This document shows positions 34,622 through 44,300 of a stretch of DNA of 64,000 nt, piece by piece. Origin of the DNA: Oscillospiraceae bacterium (lineage in GTDB: Bacteria > Bacillota > Clostridia > Oscillospirales > Oscillospiraceae); contig JAISJC010000153.1 of the NCBI GenBank assembly GCA_031261745.1, positions 1 to 64,000 on the forward strand. Reading direction: 5' to 3'. A model generated the notes under the pieces. That model was given only the letters and a program-made list of their open reading frames with translations, was not told the origin of the DNA and searched no databases. The position numbers and the translations under genes were made by a program. Within the stretch, counting starts at the first letter, position 1, and each line of letters starts with the position of its first letter.

Positions 34622-34774
34622 ATGCCGGACTACAAGGCGATGTATCTCGCGCTGTTTAATAGCGTCACGGACGCGATTAACGCGATGCTCGAAACAAGCG
34701 AGGCACTGGCGCAGGCTCAGCGCAATGCGGAGGATATGTACATAGACGAAGAGGAGGACGCGGAGGACAATTAG
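34622..34774 (+). CDS. 50-residue acidic small protein (absent from the ORF track)
   Basis: The frame from the ATG at 34622 reads MPDYKAMYLALFNSVTDA and continues for 50 codons to a TAG. It has a consensus promoter and the SD AGGAGGTAAATC, so it is very likely expressed. The N-terminal PDYKxMYxxLF pattern recurs, as I recall, in short uncharacterised Firmicute proteins; the chain is helical and ends in an acidic tail. Function unknown. The overlapping minus-strand track ORF is a shadow. Confidence 0.75.
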   Translation: MPDYKAMYLALFNSVTDAINAMLETSEALAQAQRNAEDMYIDEEEDAEDN

Positions 34775-34860
34775 CCTCCCGTTTTCCAAATATTTCTCGG
34801 CATTTACCCGCCGTTTCTCCGAATACTAATGCCAAATCCCTACATCAAAGGAGAAACACA

Positions 34861-35988
34861 ATGAAACACCTTCTCGCGATTCTGTTCGCGGTCGTCATAG
34901 TCGCGGCCCTCGCGGTTCCCGCCCTCGCGGCGGAAACTAAGACCGTTGACACCGCCGACAATCAATTCGCCGTCGGCTCCGACGCGCGTCAGGAGGCTCG
35001 CGTTGACGGCGACTTCGCCGCCCTCGGCGCGGATACGGAGGTTTCGCGCGGCGTCGGCGGCGACGTCTTTACGGCCGGTCAGAACGTCACCGTCACCGAC
35101 TCTGACAAGCTCCAGAACGTCCTCGCCGCGGGTGCGAACGTGAATATCCGCGTGAAGTCCGCGCGCAACATCTACGCCGCCGCGCTCGACCTCGACGTCC
35201 GCGCCGACGGCGAGGCTCAGGGCGTGTATCTCGTCGGCGCGTCCGTGACACTCTCCGGCAAGGCGCGCGACGCATTTATCATCGCGCGCAGTGCAAATAT
35301 CTCCGGCGAGATTGCCGAAAACCTCAACATTCGCAGCGACAATATCGTTTTTAACGCCGACACGGCAATCGGCGGCAACATCACAATTTACTCGAAGAAC
35401 CACCCGACGCTCCCGTCGTCGATTGACCCCGCCAAGGTCACATTTAAGGCTCCGGGCGCGTTCGGCCGGGCGCAGAACGCCGCCGGTGAGGCCGCGCGAC
35501 AATCCGTCCTGCGCCGAATCGCCGTGATTATCGGCGTGTCCGGCGTCGTCGCGGCCGTCGCGGTTTCGCTGATCGTCAACGCGCTGCGCGGCGGTTTCTT
35601 CGGCGAAAAAGCATCAACGCTCCGCCGCCGCTTCTGGTCCGACGCGCTGTTCGGACTTGCCGCCGTAATCGTCGTCCCCGTCGCGGCCGTCGGACTGATG
35701 TTCACTGTCGTCGGCGTACCCGTCGGCGCACTGCTCCTCGGCGTTTACGCCGTCGCGATGTACCTCGCGCCGATTGCGGCGGGTCTCGTCGCGGGTCGCG
35801 CCGCAATGCCTCGGCTGAACCGCTACGCCTCCGGCGCAATCTGCGTCGGCGCGCTCTATGCGCTTATGCTTGTGCCGTATCTGCGCGTTCCCGTCGCGGT
35901 CGTCGCGACGCTCTACGGCTTCGGCGCGCTGCTCTCCGGCGCGCGACGCCGCGAAAAACGCCGCGTCAACAACCTCGCGGAGGTCTGA
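34861..35988 (+). CDS. Secreted/membrane protein with polymer-like beta repeat ectodomain and C-terminal membrane helices
   Basis: This 375-aa protein has a Sec signal peptide (VAALAVPALAAE, cleavage about residue 23). An ectodomain of about 180 residues follows, with short repeats of the form VxGDxxAxG, VxVTDSDKLQNVLAAGANV and AxNIYAAAxDLDV. These resemble bactofilin or polymer-forming cytoskeletal beta helices but lie outside the membrane. Four or so membrane helices follow (VAAVAVSLIVNAL; GLAAVIVVPVAAVGLM; GALLLGVYAVAMYL; VPVAVVATLYGFGALL), then a basic tail. It may form an envelope polymer tied to the membrane. Confidence 0.75.
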   Translation: MKHLLAILFAVVIVAALAVPALAAETKTVDTADNQFAVGSDARQEARVDGDFAALGADTEVSRGVGGDVFTAGQNVTVTDSDKLQNVLAAGANVNIRVKSARNIYAAALDLDVRADGEAQGVYLVGASVTLSGKARDAFIIARSANISGEIAENLNIRSDNIVFNADTAIGGNITIYSKNHPTLPSSIDPAKVTFKAPGAFGRAQNAAGEAARQSVLRRIAVIIGVSGVVAAVAVSLIVNALRGGFFGEKASTLRRRFWSDALFGLAAVIVVPVAAVGLMFTVVGVPVGALLLGVYAVAMYLAPIAAGLVAGRAAMPRLNRYASGAICVGALYALMLVPYLRVPVAVVATLYGFGALLSGARRREKRRVNNLAEV

Positions 35989-35995
35989 GCAAAAT

Positions 35996-36022
35996 CAGGG
36001 GGCAGCGTAACGCTGCCCCCTG
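35996..36022. terminator. Terminator between convergent genes
   Basis: CAGGGGGCAGCG and CGCTGCCCCCTG form a 12-bp perfect stem with a 3-nt loop between the polymer-like protein and the SLH protein genes. Confidence 0.85.
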
Positions 36023-36025
36023 TTC

Positions 36026-37183
36026 TTATTCACTCGTCTGCACGATATGGAGGATACTCGATTCGAGAATGTCGTAATACGCCCACATCGTCTCTGAAAC
36101 GTCCTTGTACTTAGTCGGATTTCTTTTCAGATAGTCCTTGTCGCAGTTGCGCCCCAGCATTCTGTTGATTATTGTCGCAATCTCCATACGCGTCATTTTC
36201 CCGTCGGGGAAAATCGCGGTCCCCGTCGCGCGGTAGTATTCCAGCCAGCCCCACTTTGCCGCGCGGTTCACGGCATCCGCCGCCCAGTGCTTATCGTCGG
36301 CGCGGACCCAGCTCGAACTGCCCGTCACAGGACGCTTCGCGCCCGCCTTTTCGTCGGTGTAGTCCACCATACGCACGCAAATACTGATAAATTCAAGGCG
36401 CGAAATCTGCTCCTCCGGTCGGAACGTGTTGTCCTCAAACCCGGAGACGATTCCGAGTTTCCGCATCTTGTTAAGCACGACGCGGTACTGCCCGATGTCC
36501 TCCGGCGAGTCCGAAAATGTCGATTCGCCGATGTCCTCCTCCGTGTAATCAACCATCAGCGAGAACATCACGAGAATATCGCGGCGCGTCACGCCGTCCG
36601 ACGGGTGAAAATATCCGTCACTGTCCGCGACGAGGTACGGCGCGTGCATCGGTTTGTTCGACTTCGGAATCCACGCGGCGTAGACCGTCTTGTCCGCGTC
36701 CATTTTGACCTCGGTCACCCGGTGTGTGTGCGCACCGTCCGCGAACCAACCGGAAAACACGCTGTTCTCCCTTTCCGGCGGCATCGGCAGCACATACAGC
36801 TCGCCCGCGTTAACATAAATCGGTTGCAGACCGCCCGTTCCTCCGCCCGCAAAGGTCAGCAGATACTGCGATTTCGCGCCGCTTTTCCCGCTCGTAACAA
36901 AGGTCGGCGGAAGCGTCGGAATCGGTTTTTTTTCGCGTCCGACGTCATAGTACGTTCCGCCACTCGACGCGGTCAGCTTCGCACCGTCTTCAAGCAGCTT
37001 TTGAAACGCGAAATAACAAGTCATCGCGACCACAGTAAGCACAATGACAGCCCAAATCGTCCAAGGGATGATGTTGCGCCAGCCTATGCGTGAGTGGCCG
37101 CGAATGGTTTTGTATATGAAAATACTCCCGCGAATGAACAGAAACATAATCGCGGCGGCGGCGATAATATAAAACAGAAACAT
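36026..37183 (-). CDS. SLH-domain envelope protein with N-terminal anchor and InlB-type repeat
   Basis: This 385-aa protein has two N-terminal hydrophobic stretches (residues 1-22, then WTIWAVIVLTVVAMTCYFA about 45-65). An InlB B-repeat/Listeria-Bacteroides-type module follows (ENSVFSGWFADGAHTHRVTE...VYAAW, about 130-175), then two to three S-layer-homology modules (GIVSGFEDNTFRPEEQISRLEF; GTAIFPDGKMTRMEIATIINR). SLH modules bind secondary wall polymers, so this protein bridges membrane and wall. It lies 51 bp after the HD-GYP gene at the end of the surface/ATPase cluster. Confidence 0.85.
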   Translation of the reverse strand: MFLFYIIAAAAIMFLFIRGSIFIYKTIRGHSRIGWRNIIPWTIWAVIVLTVVAMTCYFAFQKLLEDGAKLTASSGGTYYDVGREKKPIPTLPPTFVTSGKSGAKSQYLLTFAGGGTGGLQPIYVNAGELYVLPMPPERENSVFSGWFADGAHTHRVTEVKMDADKTVYAAWIPKSNKPMHAPYLVADSDGYFHPSDGVTRRDILVMFSLMVDYTEEDIGESTFSDSPEDIGQYRVVLNKMRKLGIVSGFEDNTFRPEEQISRLEFISICVRMVDYTDEKAGAKRPVTGSSSWVRADDKHWAADAVNRAAKWGWLEYYRATGTAIFPDGKMTRMEIATIINRMLGRNCDKDYLKRNPTKYKDVSETMWAYYDILESSILHIVQTSE

Positions 37184-37234
37184 AGGACTTTCCCACCTTT
37201 CCGAACCGCCGTATCGTTCCCGTACCCGCGTTCC

Positions 37235-38302
37235 TTATTCGACGATTTTACGAACCTTTGTCTTCGCGAAAGTCGGATCCTTCGCCAGATCAATGTACTG
37301 TCCCGCCCCTTCATCAACACGCAGCAGTCTCGGACGGCGCAGTGATTCCGCATAATTGTGGAACACTATGGCTTTCTCGCCCGACGACAGCACAACGGGA
37401 ACACCGCACGGATACGGCGCGACAAACTTGACAAACGTGTTCACGATGTCCGGATCAAACTTTCTGTCCGAGCCCTGTTCAAGGATGTCAAGCCCCTCGC
37501 CGGCGAACTTCGCCGCGCGGTACGGTCTGCGTGACACGAGCGCGTCATACACGTCCGCGACCGCCACAATGCGTCCGACAAGCGATATTTGCTTGCGTTT
37601 GAGCTTATTCGGGTACCCCGTGCCGTCATAGTTTTCGTGGTGTTCCAGCGCGCCCATCGAAGCCTCCGGCGAAAGCTCGTGATACTCGTGCAGATAGTCG
37701 TAGCCGCTCTGCACGTGCTTTTTGACTATCTCGTACTCCTCGTCCGACAGCTCGCCCGGTCTGTTCAGGATTTCCGCCGGCAGGAACGCGTTACCGATGT
37801 CGTGCAACAGCGACGCGACGCCCAGCTCATATAATTTCTTCCCATCCAGACCGATTTCTATACCTGCCAGAATGGACATAATCATAACGCTGACGGCGTG
37901 GAAGTTGTCGTACTCCTTGAACGGCTTCGCCTCTATGTAGTCGATGATGCGCCGTTTCTTTTGAATCAGAAGTTCGATAATCGGCATAACCACGTCGTGC
38001 TGACGCTCCAGGTCGCGCACGCGGTCCTTTGCGTTCGTCTGGCTCCGCGCCAGATCCATAAAGTACTTCAACGCAGCGGTCGCGTTCATATACAGTTCGT
38101 ACGGCACCAGCGGCTCCGGCACCAGGTCTTTTGACAGGTCGTCCTCAATGTACGCTCCCGGATATCCGAGCTTGTTGATAACGTCTATCTCCCTTTGGGA
38201 TATTTTTCTCCCGTCGTCATATACCTTTTCGCCGCGCTCTCCGAAAATGTTCTGCGCGAAAACCATACCTTTTTTCAAATTGTCTATGGTGACGTAACGC
38301 AT
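37235..38302 (-). CDS. HD-GYP domain protein (probable c-di-GMP phosphodiesterase)
   Basis: This 355-aa cytoplasmic protein has an N-terminal region (about 1-135) with no clear sensor fold, then an HD-GYP domain. HD is at 167-168 (LLHDIGNAFLPAEIL) and the diagnostic HHENYDGTGYP at 221-231, followed by VVADVYDALVSRRPYR-type residues. The full ligand set suggests activity on c-di-GMP or a related dinucleotide. It follows the giant surface-protein gene by 69 bp across a hairpin, so it may be part of the same transcription unit and link second-messenger level to surface behaviour. Confidence 0.88.
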   Translation of the reverse strand: MRYVTIDNLKKGMVFAQNIFGERGEKVYDDGRKISQREIDVINKLGYPGAYIEDDLSKDLVPEPLVPYELYMNATAALKYFMDLARSQTNAKDRVRDLERQHDVVMPIIELLIQKKRRIIDYIEAKPFKEYDNFHAVSVMIMSILAGIEIGLDGKKLYELGVASLLHDIGNAFLPAEILNRPGELSDEEYEIVKKHVQSGYDYLHEYHELSPEASMGALEHHENYDGTGYPNKLKRKQISLVGRIVAVADVYDALVSRRPYRAAKFAGEGLDILEQGSDRKFDPDIVNTFVKFVAPYPCGVPVVLSSGEKAIVFHNYAESLRRPRLLRVDEGAGQYIDLAKDPTFAKTKVRKIVE

Positions 38303-38316
38303 AGTACCTCATTTCC

Positions 38317-38344
38317 CTCAGGCGGTTCCGAGAAACCGCCTGAG
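38317..38344. other. Strong hairpin between giant surface-protein and HD-GYP genes
   Basis: CTCAGGCGGTT and AACCGCCTGAG form an 11-bp stem with a 6-nt loop. No T-run follows on the minus strand, so it may be an attenuator or RNA processing site rather than a full terminator. Confidence 0.6.
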
Positions 38345-38371
38345 ACTTAATCCTGCCGTTTTATCGGTATT

Positions 38372-41300
38372 TTACCACGTCTTACGGCGTTTGTCAAAGA
38401 TTACTACAAGCAGAACCACGATCGTCAGCGACACCGCTCCGATAGCGTAGATGCCGCTCTTCGGAAGCACTCTGTTCGTCCCCGCCTCAGCGCGGATGTA
38501 GTTGTCGAGCAGTTGCGCCGCAAGGGCTGTGTTCTCTTCCGTCGCTTCAATCGCGGGCAGCGTGTCGCCTGCAAGCAATCTCGCAACGTCGTAGAATTCG
38601 TACTTCCCTGTCTCATTGTTGTACGCCATCGTGTAGGTCGGTGATGCCTTTGTTTCGGGCTTGTCGAGACCCGCGCCCTTCGGCCCGCCTTCTTCACCGG
38701 ATTCCGCGCCGTCCTCCGGCCCGGACTTGTCGGTGTCAACCGCGACGCTCTCACCCGGCTCCGGCTTTTCGCCGTTCGGATTCGCCAGGTCGGCATCTCC
38801 GCCGCCCTCGCCCGCGCCGTTTTCACCCTCGGCACCCGATTCCGGCTTCTTGTCGTCCTTGTCCGCGTCGTCGGGCTTCACGCCCTTGTCGGTGTCGGTG
38901 TCTGGTTTCTCCGCATTTGCATTCGTCCCGTCCGGATTCGCCGTTCCGTTTCCGGCACCCTTGCCCTCGCTGTCGGTACCGGTTCCGTCGGCTCCGCTCG
39001 GTTTTTCAGCCGTAGAACCGCCGGCTCCGCTATCGGACAGCTGACCTTTTTCCGGTGCCGTGCCGTTCTTATCGTCTTTGCCGCTTCCGGTGGCGTCATC
39101 CGTATTGATGTTCGTGCCTCCGGGCAGGTTGGAGGAACCTTTTATGTTGCCGCCCGCGCCGTCATTGCCTCCGGTACCGTCGTTCGCACCTGCTGCATCC
39201 TTGTCAACCTCGGCTCCGCCGTCCGGCAGACCATCCTCGTTGGTACCCTTAATCTCGGCGGTGCCGGCTTCGCTCTTCGCGGCTTCCAGCATCTCCTCTT
39301 CCAGCGGGTAAACCATCAGGACTTCGCGCATCGGCTTCATTTCCAGATATCCGTCCGCGAGCGAATTCATCACGCTGCTCGGCGAACCGAAGAAGCCCTT
39401 TGCGTATTTCAGTAGCGACATATCGCCGTCGATGACGTTCAGATTCACCCTCTCACCCGTGAGGTAATTGAAGCAAACCACCACGCCCGTGTCATAACGC
39501 ACCATCACGTACGGCAGGTCTGTGTTCAGGGTGTTCGTCATCTCCACGATGTCATAGTTGCGGAAATCTTTCGGCAGCGCAATCGGATTCCCGACCGCGT
39601 CGCTTACGCGTCCGCTCTCTTCGAGGAAGGTCAGATACTCTTCCCCGCCCACAATGTCGTACACAAGCTCGTCATAGTTCACCGGCAGTGACGCGTCGAG
39701 GGGTTTGAGGTAGCCGTTCTTAACGAGCATCAGCATACCCTCAATCTCGCTCGGCTCTCCGCCGTTAAGCGGCGTGGACAGCGTGTAGGTGCCGAACACA
39801 TCCAGCTTGTAACCCGCGTACTCGAAGCTGTACCGCGGCGAAACCTCCTGGCGCAAGCCGGAAATCACGCGCTCTTCGAGCAGTTTGCCCGTCACGATGT
39901 CGTACAGCGAGCCTTCCTTGGTTATGCCCTGGCCGTCGCGCAGGTTCGCGAACGCACCTGAGAGCAGCCGGCCGTCTTTTTCGTGAACGCCAAACTCGTT
40001 GCCGTAGTAATAGTTGTCGCCCCAGACCATAATCGTGTGTTGAACGTCCTCCGGATCCACACGGTACTTCTGTTCCTTTTTGCCGTCCGTCACGGTGATT
40101 ACAAGTGCCTTGTTGAACTTGTAGTCGAGCGTGAACGTCCGCTGGTCAACATTCCACTCCGCAAACGGTGCTTCGCCGTCGTACTTCACGCTGAATCCCG
40201 TGTCAGGATTCACGTAGTCGAAGTCGATGTTCAGACCCGACGCGCCGCCCGCGGCATAGAACGTCGGAACCGGCAGCGGAAGCTCGGTCGGCATCAGCGA
40301 CATCATACGAATCTGAATCGTCGGCGCGCCGACAGTCCCGGTCGGAATCGGGATTCCGCCGCTATATGTGCTGTCACTGACACTGTGATACGTTAGCACA
40401 CCAGCTGTTGCATAGGTCTCTACGGAGCCGCTTTGCGGACGTCCCTCAACGTGCTGCATTACGAACGCACCCGTCGAATGACCGGAAGTACCATACTTCG
40501 TCAGATACGGCATATAACCGTTATTGATCGGAAGTGCACCGGCTGACGGGACTGTATAGCGGAAGTACTGGTACGCCTGTGTTCCCGTCGCTGCGTCATT
40601 GCTTCTGTTATAGTAGTTATAGAACGCCGTGCTGTCCGCTGTCGTCCACGTTGCGCTTCCATTCCACCATTTCGGATCTTTCAAGTTATCCGTGCTTACA
40701 GTCTTCGGAATGGTGTAACCGTCCGCTGACGGTCCTGCTACGGTCTGTGTCGCGCCGCCGCCGCTGTAGATGAGCCGGCTGCCGACATAGACGTACTGAT
40801 CTTTGCCCGGAATGGCCGCGGTGTCGCTGCTGTCGCCGTTCGCCCTCTGGTAGAGGAACGCCGCGTGACCGCCGCTGTTCGGCACCGTGACCGTAGCCGC
40901 CACGACGTTGGAGTTGGAGCGATAGGTCGCCGTACTTGACAGCTTATACGACCCCTGCGAGCCCGCGATTCCGCCCGCATAGAACTGACCTGTTTCAACG
41001 CTGGCCGCCTTGTTCATTATAAAGCCCTTCGCCTCTACGGTTCCCACAAAGTATGTTCCCTTGATGTAGCTTGTGCGCGTGCCGTAGTATGTCTGGTTCT
41101 GGTCGAAGTAGCCCGCCACGCCGCCGACGAAGTTGCGTCCGATTACGTCCGCGTTAATGGCGTTGATGTTTGTTCCGGCGTTCTCCATATATCCGACATA
41201 TCCGCCTACGTAGTCTCTTCCGCGGACAACCGTGTTGAGTACGGAGTGGCTCGTCGTCGCGTAGGTGTACGCGTGACCGATGATGCCGCCGACGCGGTCC

Positions 41301-44300
41301 GCCGAGGTGGACCCGACGAACGAGTTGACGATGCCGGAGTTCGTCGTGTGATAGCGCGCGACGATGCCGCCGATGCGCGTGTTCCACTCACTGTCCGTTT
41401 TTGTTGCTGTCACGGTCGCCTTAATGTAGTCTGAATAGAGTTTCCCATCGGCCATTGCACCGCCCGGATCACCGTTATAGTACTTGATCTTGGTGCCGTA
41501 GCCTGTTCCCGCCGGACCGGCCTTAGTTGTCCAGTACAGTAGGTATTCCGCTCTCCACTTTACGTAGCCCGCAATACCGTAATCAGCAGTACTGTCTAAG
41601 CCGTCTCTTTGTTCGCAGTAGATTGTGGAGATTACGCTATCGCGCACGTTCGCGTCATAGACCGCCTCGGACAGACCCGTGATTCCGCCGATGTACGCGC
41701 CGCCGAGGATAAAGCTGTTTGAAACGCTTATGCTGCGCGTGTGGTGCGAGTTACTCGGCTGACCGGTCATACCGCCGACGGCCTGCCCGCCGCGCACAAA
41801 CACGTGGTCGATTACCGTCAGGTTCGCCGGATTCGTCATCGTGAACTGTGCGTAAGGATATACCGGTCTCACGGTTATGCTCGCCGCCTGCTGACCCGCG
41901 CCGACTCCGTAAGCGGGTATTCCGGTGTTGCCGGCCGCTATCGGCGCGACGGCTTCGTTCGAGGCGCGCGGTTTCTCTGTTATGTTACCGCGCCCGAACA
42001 TACCGCCGGTACGCGCCATCGTGTCGGACGTTCCGACGACAATCGCATCCTGGATGTCGTTGCCGTACTGAACCTCCGTCGCCCACGGGAGACCCGTGTG
42101 CAGATATCCGGCGAGGCCGCCGATGTCCTCGCTGCCCTGCACGAGTATCTGGTGTCCGTGCGAGTTGAGCAGCAGCGTGTTGTTCGCGTAGCCGAGCATA
42201 CCGCCCGCCATTACGTAGTTCGATATTACGGTTACGTTGTTCGCCTCGATATTCGTGAAGTTCGAGTTGCGCGAGTAACCTGCGAGGCCGCCCGTGTAGG
42301 CGTAGCCCTCAACATAGATGTCATTCAGCCAGATTTTGTTCATCGACCCGTTTACCGCGCCGAATATACCGCTCTGTTGGACGTTTGTCGCGGTGAGTGC
42401 GGTCTTTTTGATCGAAATCTTATCGAATTGCAGCTCTTTTGCAGAACCCATCAGCTTGCCGACTACGCCGACAGACCGGCCCGACGTCGCGAACGCCATC
42501 TGCTCGAAGTGCAGTTTGCTGATCTCCGCCGTGATAACGCTCACAAGGCTTCCGCCGATGTTACCGGAGCCGTCTTTATTCCCTGCGGTGGTGAGCTTAG
42601 TCCACGTACCGATCACGGTTATGCCGGAACCGAGGAAGTCCGCCGTCGTCGCTGTAATGTTCCCGCACTTGTACAGGTCTCCCTCTAAACTGACGATTGT
42701 TGCGGTCGTCAGCTGGTCCGGATTCTCCGTAAAGAAGTCGTTCAAGTCCTCCACGCTCGCGAACGATTGCTGCGCGACGTTCTGGAACGATATGAAGTTC
42801 CGGATTGTCTGCCTCACGCCCGGCGTCGATTCAAGTCCTTCAAGTCTGTTCAGCTTCAGGTCACGTCTCGGCAGTGCGCCGTCAGTGAGCTTATAGCTGC
42901 CGCCCGGCTCCGCGCCGTAACGGCTGTCATACGCGCTGCCGTAAAGTTCACTGAAATCAATGGTACCGGTGATCCTGATGTTCTCGAAGTCGTCACCGTG
43001 TCCGCCCTCCGCGACAGTCGAGAGCTTCTGCTGCCAAACGTACGCGTTGGGGATATCCAGATACGCGGGTATATCGAGGATCAGTTGTCCCTCAACATCC
43101 ACGTCCTGCACAACATTGGTAGCGACCGTGAGGTTTACGGAAGTGATTTCGTACTGGTCAAAGTACCGCTCATACGCGGTCACGTAGACCTTGATTGAGC
43201 TTATCGTCATTCCGGCTTCCGCCTGACCCGGCCTTTCGTTCGGGACAACTGCGTTTGTGGGCATAAGGGCTGTCGTAAGTCCGCTTATGGTCACGTTGTT
43301 GAGCGTCGTTCCGGTCGGGTGCTGCACCCAGATAACCGCACCTCTGTATTCGGTGACGTTGTCCGGTCGCATCGGAACGCCTTCCGTCGCAATGATTTTC
43401 GCGCTTATGCCGTCGGTCGTGCCCGGATACGGGATTTCCGCCTGTACCGGCCACCACACGCCGTTGGAGTTTTTCAGCAGCGGCATCTTCGACTCGCTGA
43501 TCTTCGTGTAGTCAAATTCGCTGCCCATCTTAATGGCGCGGTCATACGTGTTGAAGTTACGCAGGTCTGTCAGATCCAGCGGATCCGCACCTGTTCCGAT
43601 TCGGAGCATAATGGTGTCGTCAAGAAGCGTATGCTCTTTGCCGTTAATCTTCTGCCCGACCCACGCGTAGGCGTTCGATCTCGCCGTACCCTGAGTTCTG
43701 TACAGTCCGTCGCCCGCGCCTCTGTGCAGCTTCGCGTCTGGATCCAGCGGATCCGGACTGTATTCCACCCACGCCGAGGTCACGTTGCCCCACGCGAGCG
43801 AGTTCGTCGTAGGCATCGCGCCCGTACTCGTATATCCGCCGACGATTCCGCCCACGCTGTCCGCCATTGAGGTTATGTGTACGAGGTTCCACGTGTTCTG
43901 CATCGTCTGGTTTACGGCCAGTCGTCCGGCAATACCGCCGACGAGCTGATCCGAGGTGTCGATTCTGCCCTCAGCGTACATATTCAGCGACGAACCCGTG
44001 TCGGCATATCCGATAATGCCTCCGATTCCGTTGCCCTGCTTGGCACTTTGCGCAGTGATGTCAAGTCCCGTTATGTAGCTGTTGCGCAGTATGCCGGTTC
44101 TGATGTCGCCCACGAGTCCGCCGATAAAGGTGAACGCGCTCTGCGAATTTATGTTCAGTCCGACAATGGAGCTGTTCCAAATCTCGCCGTACGTCGCGTA
44201 CGACGCAAGGCCGCCCATACGCGTATCACTTGTGTACGCGCTGTTTGTGAAGGTATACGCCGTGTCGCCGCGCAGATGCACGTTATCCAGCTTGCCGCCG

